Shown here: positions 60,186-64,000 of the stretch, piece by piece | Position numbering within the stretch: the stretch's first letter is position 1 | How the letters are laid out: every line of letters starts with the position of its first letter | Origin: an uncultured Propionibacteriaceae bacterium | GTDB taxonomy: Bacteria > Actinomycetota > Actinomycetes > Propionibacteriales > Propionibacteriaceae | Direction: 5' to 3' | DNA: 64,000 nucleotides | Assembly (NCBI GenBank): GCA_938046585.1 | Contig: CALIWR010000035.1 | Span: forward strand, 14,581 to 78,580 | Made by a program: the position numbers and the translations under genes | The notes under the pieces: generated by a model | The model's database searches: none | The model's input: the letters and a program-made list of their open reading frames with translations, nothing else | Told to the model about the DNA's origin: nothing

Positions 60186-62875
60186 CGGGTACCTCCTTGG
60201 GCATCGGTCAGGGCCGGCGTGGCGTCCAGCGAAAGGACCAGGTCGCCGGGGCGGATCAGGTCGCGGACCCCGTCCGCGGTGCTAGCTCCGAGCACCACGG
60301 CCGCCTCGCCGGGCTCACGAACCAGGTCAGCCAGCGCGGCTCGCTTCGCTCCGTACAGGGTGTCCGCGTCGTCGACCAAGACCAGACGGTGCTCGCGGGA
60401 ACGCAGGCGCCGGGCCAGGTCGGGGGTGAACGGGTCCTGGCAGGCGACCCGGCGACGAATCTTGCCGTTCTGGTCCGGCGCCAGGTAGCCGAGAACTTTG
60501 AGCCGTCCCGAGGCGGGCGCCATCCGACCACCCAGGGTGAGCAGCAGCGCCGCCCGGGCGAGCGGGGAACCAGTCACCACCAGCACCTGCCCGGCGGCCA
60601 ACCGCAGACTCACCGGGCTCACCAGCACCGGCCGCTGCCCGACGCCGACATCGTCGGCGACGACCCGATGCCGGTCTCCCGGGGCCGGCCAGTCGGCGAG
60701 TTCCAGCTGGCGGGCCAGGGTCTCGCCTTCGACGTCGAAGGACGGCAGGACCCGGTCCAGCCAGCGCGGCAGCCACCAGGCCTTCTCGGCGAGCAGGTGC
60801 AATACCGCGGGGACTAGCGTCATCCGTATCAGGAAGGCATCCACCGCAACCCCGACCGCCAGCCCGAAGGCGATCGGTTTCAACGCCCCCTCGCCTTGGG
60901 GGACGAAGAAAGCGAAGACCGCGAACATGATCGCCGCAGCGGCCACGACCACCTTGGCTGAATGCCCGAAACCGTCACGTACCGCCTGCCGGGCGTCGGC
61001 GCCGTGGACGTGTTCCTCCCGGATCCGAGCCACCAGGAAGACCTCGTAGTCCATCGCCAGGCCGAACAGGATGCCCATCGTCAGAATCGGGAAGAACGAG
61101 ATCACCGCGGTCGTCTGGTGCAAGTTGATGGCCCAGGCGAACCAGCCGCGGTTGAAGACCAGGGTGGTGGCGCCGAAAGCGGATCCGATGCTCAGCAGGT
61201 AGCCGACGGCGGCCTTGATCGGCACCGCCAGGGACCGGAACACCATCGTCAGCAGCACCAGCGACAGCCCAACCACGAAGATCCCGAACGGCAGCAGCGC
61301 ATCCGCCAGCCGCTGCGTGATATCCAGCCCGACCGCGGTCATCCCGGTCACGGCGACCTCCACCCGGTACCGGTCCCGCCACTGCGGCACCCGCTGCCCG
61401 ATCGCAGTCACCAGGTCCTCGGTACGCGGATCATCAGGGCCGGTGGTGGGGATCACCTGGATCATGCCGGTGTCGGCGTTCGGGTTCGGAACCGCCACCG
61501 GCACCGAGGCCACGCCCGGGATCTGCTCCAGGTCAGCCTTGATCCCGTTCAGAATGCCAAGCGGGTCGGTCGACTCGACCACTTGCATGGTGACCACCAA
61601 CGGCCCGTTGTATCCGGGGCCAAATTCTTCGGCGACCGCGTCGTACGTGAGCCGCGCCGGGGTGCCGGCCGGCAGTTGCCCGGCGTTCGGCAACGACAGC
61701 CACAGGTCCTTGGCCGGCAGCGACAACGCCCCCAACCCAGCCACCACCAGCACCACCGTCAGCAGCGGCACCCGGGTCACCAGCCGGACCCACCAACCAG
61801 ACCAGCCGCCGGTACGAGCCCGGGCGGCGGGTACGTCGCGGCGGCGCCGCGGGCGGACCCGGTCACCGAGCAGGCCCAGAATCGCCGGCAGCAGCGTCAA
61901 CGCCACCGCGACCCCGATCGCCACCGCGACCGCAGCGAAAGCCCCCATCACCGTGAGGAACGGGATCCGGGCGGTCACCAGCCCGACCAGGGCGATGATC
62001 ACGGTTAACCCGGCAAAGACCACAGCCGAACCGGCGGTCGCGACCGAACGGGCGGCGGATTCCTCGGCGCTGAGCTCCGGGTGCGCGCCGAGCTGGTCAC
62101 GGTGGCGGGAGATGATGAACAGGGCATAGTCGATGCCAACCGCCAGGCCCAGCATCAGCCCCAGCATCGGGGTAGTCGACGAAATCTGCGTGAATCGGGT
62201 CGCGCCGTACGTCACCGCCATCGCCAGTCCCACCCCGACCAGGGAATTCAGCAGCGGCACCGCCCCGACCAGGACCGAGCCGAGGGTGGCCACTAGTACC
62301 ACCAGCGCCACCACCGCGCCCAACGCCTCGACCAGCGACAGGTGCGGGATCTGGATCGCGAAGACGTCACCTCCCATCAGGACCCGCGATCCGGGCGGCA
62401 GCTGAGGCGTCAACGTGCCAGTCAACCGCTGCAACGCCTCCTTGTTGGCGTCGCTGAACTCGCTGGCCATGCCGACTAGCCGGATCGAGATCAACGCAGA
62501 GCGGCCATCAGCCGAAATCCGGCCATGCACGTACTCGTGATAAGGGCTGACAGTGCCGGCGACGTACGGCTGTTGGCCGACAGTAGCGAGCCAGCCTTCG
62601 ATCTCCCGGCGCAGCTGCGGGTCGCGGACGCTGGCGCCCTCGGGCACGGTGATGATCGCGGTCGCCCCGGCATCGGCGGCCTCGGGGAAGGTCATCCGCA
62701 GCTGGTTGTACGCCTCCTGGCTCGGTGCTCCCGGGATCGCGAAACTGTCACTCATCGATTTGGCGAACAGGCCCGCCAGCCCGCCGACCAGCAGCAGCAC
62801 CAGCAGCCACGCCACCAGCACCTGGCCGCGGCGCCGGAAGCACCAGCGACCCACGTCGTACAAAATTCCCGACAT
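60182..62875 (-). CDS. MMPL/RND transporter fused to a degenerate ABC-ATPase-like domain
   Basis: The 897-residue protein begins at ATG 62875 and has 12 membrane helices in two halves with two extracellular porter domains, the MMPL form of RND transporters; the proton-relay Asp residues are visible in GIDYALFIISR and AMDYEVFLVARIREEH. The last 190 residues look like a worn ABC ATPase: VLVVTGSPLARAALLLTLGG stands where a Walker A should be but lacks the GKST, while a Walker B-like HRLVLVDDADTL and a SGRLKVLGY stretch remain. The tail may bind the YhgE-type partner rather than hydrolyse ATP. Energy should come from the proton gradient. Confidence 0.85.
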   Translation of the reverse strand: MSGILYDVGRWCFRRRGQVLVAWLLVLLLVGGLAGLFAKSMSDSFAIPGAPSQEAYNQLRMTFPEAADAGATAIITVPEGASVRDPQLRREIEGWLATVGQQPYVAGTVSPYHEYVHGRISADGRSALISIRLVGMASEFSDANKEALQRLTGTLTPQLPPGSRVLMGGDVFAIQIPHLSLVEALGAVVALVVLVATLGSVLVGAVPLLNSLVGVGLAMAVTYGATRFTQISSTTPMLGLMLGLAVGIDYALFIISRHRDQLGAHPELSAEESAARSVATAGSAVVFAGLTVIIALVGLVTARIPFLTVMGAFAAVAVAIGVAVALTLLPAILGLLGDRVRPRRRRDVPAARARTGGWSGWWVRLVTRVPLLTVVLVVAGLGALSLPAKDLWLSLPNAGQLPAGTPARLTYDAVAEEFGPGYNGPLVVTMQVVESTDPLGILNGIKADLEQIPGVASVPVAVPNPNADTGMIQVIPTTGPDDPRTEDLVTAIGQRVPQWRDRYRVEVAVTGMTAVGLDITQRLADALLPFGIFVVGLSLVLLTMVFRSLAVPIKAAVGYLLSIGSAFGATTLVFNRGWFAWAINLHQTTAVISFFPILTMGILFGLAMDYEVFLVARIREEHVHGADARQAVRDGFGHSAKVVVAAAAIMFAVFAFFVPQGEGALKPIAFGLAVGVAVDAFLIRMTLVPAVLHLLAEKAWWLPRWLDRVLPSFDVEGETLARQLELADWPAPGDRHRVVADDVGVGQRPVLVSPVSLRLAAGQVLVVTGSPLARAALLLTLGGRMAPASGRLKVLGYLAPDQNGKIRRRVACQDPFTPDLARRLRSREHRLVLVDDADTLYGAKRAALADLVREPGEAAVVLGASTADGVRDLIRPGDLVLSLDATPALTDAQGGTR

Positions 62876-62887
62876 CCACTCCCCAGC

Positions 62888-62908
62888 CTTTCGATACGAA
62901 AGTGTATC
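62888..62908. promoter_or_regulatory. Overlapping palindromes between the MMPL and TetR genes
   Basis: CTTTCG-ATA-CGAAAG (62888-62902) and GATAC-N6-GTATC (62893-62908) overlap in the 80-base divergent promoter. They are typical in size and place for a TetR operator and probably control both directions. Confidence 0.6.
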
Positions 62909-62955
62909 CGCATGTTGAGGCACTCTCGCCCGGACCGCCCCGATAGAGTTCCCCC

Positions 62956-63600
62956 ATGGCGCAGGCAGGGGGGGTAAGCGACGCCGCAGTAACCCCGCGT
63001 CGGGCGCGGACCCGGGCCCGGCTGCTCGCGGCCGCCCGGGAAGTGATCGCCGCGGAAGGCGCCGGCGGCGCCACCGTAGAACGGATCTGCGAACGAGCTG
63101 GCTTCACCCGCGGCGCCTTCTACTCCAACTATTCGTCGCTGCCGGAACTGGTCAATGACCTGATGGTGGAGATCGGCAGCGCCCGGCTGGCAGCCTTCTC
63201 AGCCGGGATTCCGCTACAGGATCCAGACCCGGCCGACCCGCGCGGCTCGCTGACGGCGGCACTGCGGCTGCTAGTCGACCTGCAACCTACGACCGTTGAC
63301 GATGTGGTGCTGCTGACCGAGCTGAGACTGTTCGCGATCCGCCACCCGTACTCAGCCCGGTCCAGCCTGTTCCAAGACGTAAACGAGGAAATGTTGACCC
63401 TGATCCGCTCGGTGCTGGACCGGCTGGGGCTGCAACTGAGGATCTCGATCACCCTGGCCTGTAGCCTGCTGCACGCCTACTTCGACCATGTCACCGTGCT
63501 GTCGCACGTCTGCGGCACCGGCGACCCGTCCGAGACCCTGGTAGAGGGCCTGATGGAAGTGCTGTCGGTGATCGCCGAACCGAAGCCGGCGCGGCCGTGA
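62956..63600 (+). CDS. TetR-family regulator
   Basis: The 214-residue protein has an N-terminal helix-turn-helix (GATVERICERAGFTRGAFYSNYSSLPEL) and a helical ligand domain. It is divergent from the MMPL-YhgE operon, and palindromes lie between them, so it should repress that export unit. Its stop overlaps the GTG of the epimerase remnant by four bases, implying they were once co-translated. Confidence 0.9.
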   Translation: MAQAGGVSDAAVTPRRARTRARLLAAAREVIAAEGAGGATVERICERAGFTRGAFYSNYSSLPELVNDLMVEIGSARLAAFSAGIPLQDPDPADPRGSLTAALRLLVDLQPTTVDDVVLLTELRLFAIRHPYSARSSLFQDVNEEMLTLIRSVLDRLGLQLRISITLACSLLHAYFDHVTVLSHVCGTGDPSETLVEGLMEVLSVIAEPKPARP

Positions 63601-63934
63601 GGGTCCTGGTCGCTGGTGGGGCCGGGTTCATCGGCTCAGAAGCGTCGCGGCGGCTGCTGGCCGTCGGCCACAAGGTGGTAGTGCTGGACGACCTGTCAAG
63701 CGGCTTCACGCGCAACCTGGACGGCGTCTCCGCTTCATCCAGGGCTCGATCCTGGACTCGCAGCGGCTGGCCGAAGCCGCCGCCGGGATCGAAGCGATCG
63801 TCCACCTAGCGGCACTGGTGAGCGTGCCCCCGTCGACCGAAGAATCGTCGGCCTGCCACGAGATCAACGCCACCGGCGCCATCCGGGTGCTGGAACAGGC
63901 ACGGGGCGCAGGGGTGCTCCGCGGCCGGGTCTGC
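63597..63934 (+). pseudogene. NAD-dependent sugar epimerase remnant, frameshifted and interrupted
   Basis: The first 42 codons read as an extended SDR (VLVAGGAGFIGSEASRRLL, VVVLDDLSSG). Near 63729 the frame shifts: the continuation RFIQGSILDSQRLAEAAAG, IVHLAALVSVPPS and NATGAIRVLEQARGAG lies in a different frame. After that the homology stops and the 66-bp repeat begins, before the catalytic YxxxK region would be reached. One base lost or two gained explain the shift; a sequencing error cannot be excluded for the shift but does not explain the second break. Confidence 0.75.
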
Positions 63935-64000
63935 TTGCCCTCGCATCCGCGAGGGCGGGCCGCGTCGCTGATGCCCCCGTCTTCCTCCTCACTGACGAGA
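63935..64000. repeat. 66-bp dispersed repeat, right copy (cut by window end)
   Basis: This copy matches 1106-1171 without gaps at about 61 of 66 bases and carries the same CCCTCGC-ATCC-GCGAGGG hairpin. It interrupts the epimerase remnant. The element probably continues beyond base 64000. Confidence 0.7.

Overview
The window comes from a high-GC Gram-positive actinobacterium, most likely a member of the Propionibacteriales. That placement is inferred from gene content: an ESX-type (type VIIa) secretion locus with mycosin, EccB, EccC, EccD and EccE; the phosphomutase-like / DUF3090 / SCO1664 gene trio; a GTP-dependent PEP carboxykinase; a LytR-CpsA-Psr ligase; GTG/TTG starts and TANNNT-type -10 elements. 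No rRNA or phylogenetic marker is present, so the genus is not claimed.

Layout. 1-1.2 kb: an EfeU/FTR1 iron permease with a candidate DtxR/IdeR box and a copy of a 66-bp repeat. 1.2-16.6 kb: a complete-looking ESX secretion locus in alternating transcription units: eccC-mycP-mannosyltransferase (minus), eccD (plus), eccE plus an unrecognised partner (minus), then eccB, two WXG100 proteins, a small helical protein and an EspB-like secreted protein (plus). 16.6-20.3 kb: aat, a two-repeat CRISPR-like element, an EcsC-like protein, alanine racemase and a lipoprotein. 20.3-24.7 kb: a siderophore ABC importer operon with a coupled HAD hydrolase, preceded by a candidate iron box. 24.8-29.4 kb: a divergent oxidoreductase/TetR pair with a long palindromic operator, an AAA ATPase, a membrane-anchored serine hydrolase and a MhuD-like haem-degrading protein.

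29.6-40.0 kb is a visibly lower-GC island (25/60 and 27/60 G+C in two hand-counted lines, against 43/60 in a flanking line). It carries one six-gene operon: MFS exporter, PhzC-, PhzD- and PhzE-like enzymes, a carboxylic acid reductase (A-PCP-R) and a divergent phosphopantetheinyl transferase, with a divergent XRE/MmyB-type regulator. The first three enzymes make trans-2,3-dihydro-3-hydroxyanthranilate (DHHA). No phenazine-specific gene follows; instead a reductase is present that should release an aldehyde. This is the best candidate here for an undescribed pathway.

40.0-50.4 kb: an M3 peptidase, a YceI protein, a CPBP protease, a P-loop kinase, the conserved phosphatase/DUF3090/SCO1664 operon, and a two-gene module with predicted roadblock-like domains and a Tyr/Pro/Ser repeat tract. 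50.4-57.7 kb: three tRNAs (Arg-ACG, Ser-GCT, Ser-TGA), pckG with a strong terminator, an LCP ligase, a quinone oxidoreductase, an esterase and a membrane-anchored protein. 57.7-64 kb: an MMPL transporter carrying a degenerate ABC-ATPase-like domain, coupled to a YhgE/Pip-type protein and a divergent TetR regulator; then an NAD-dependent epimerase that is frameshifted and interrupted by the second copy of the 66-bp repeat at the window end.
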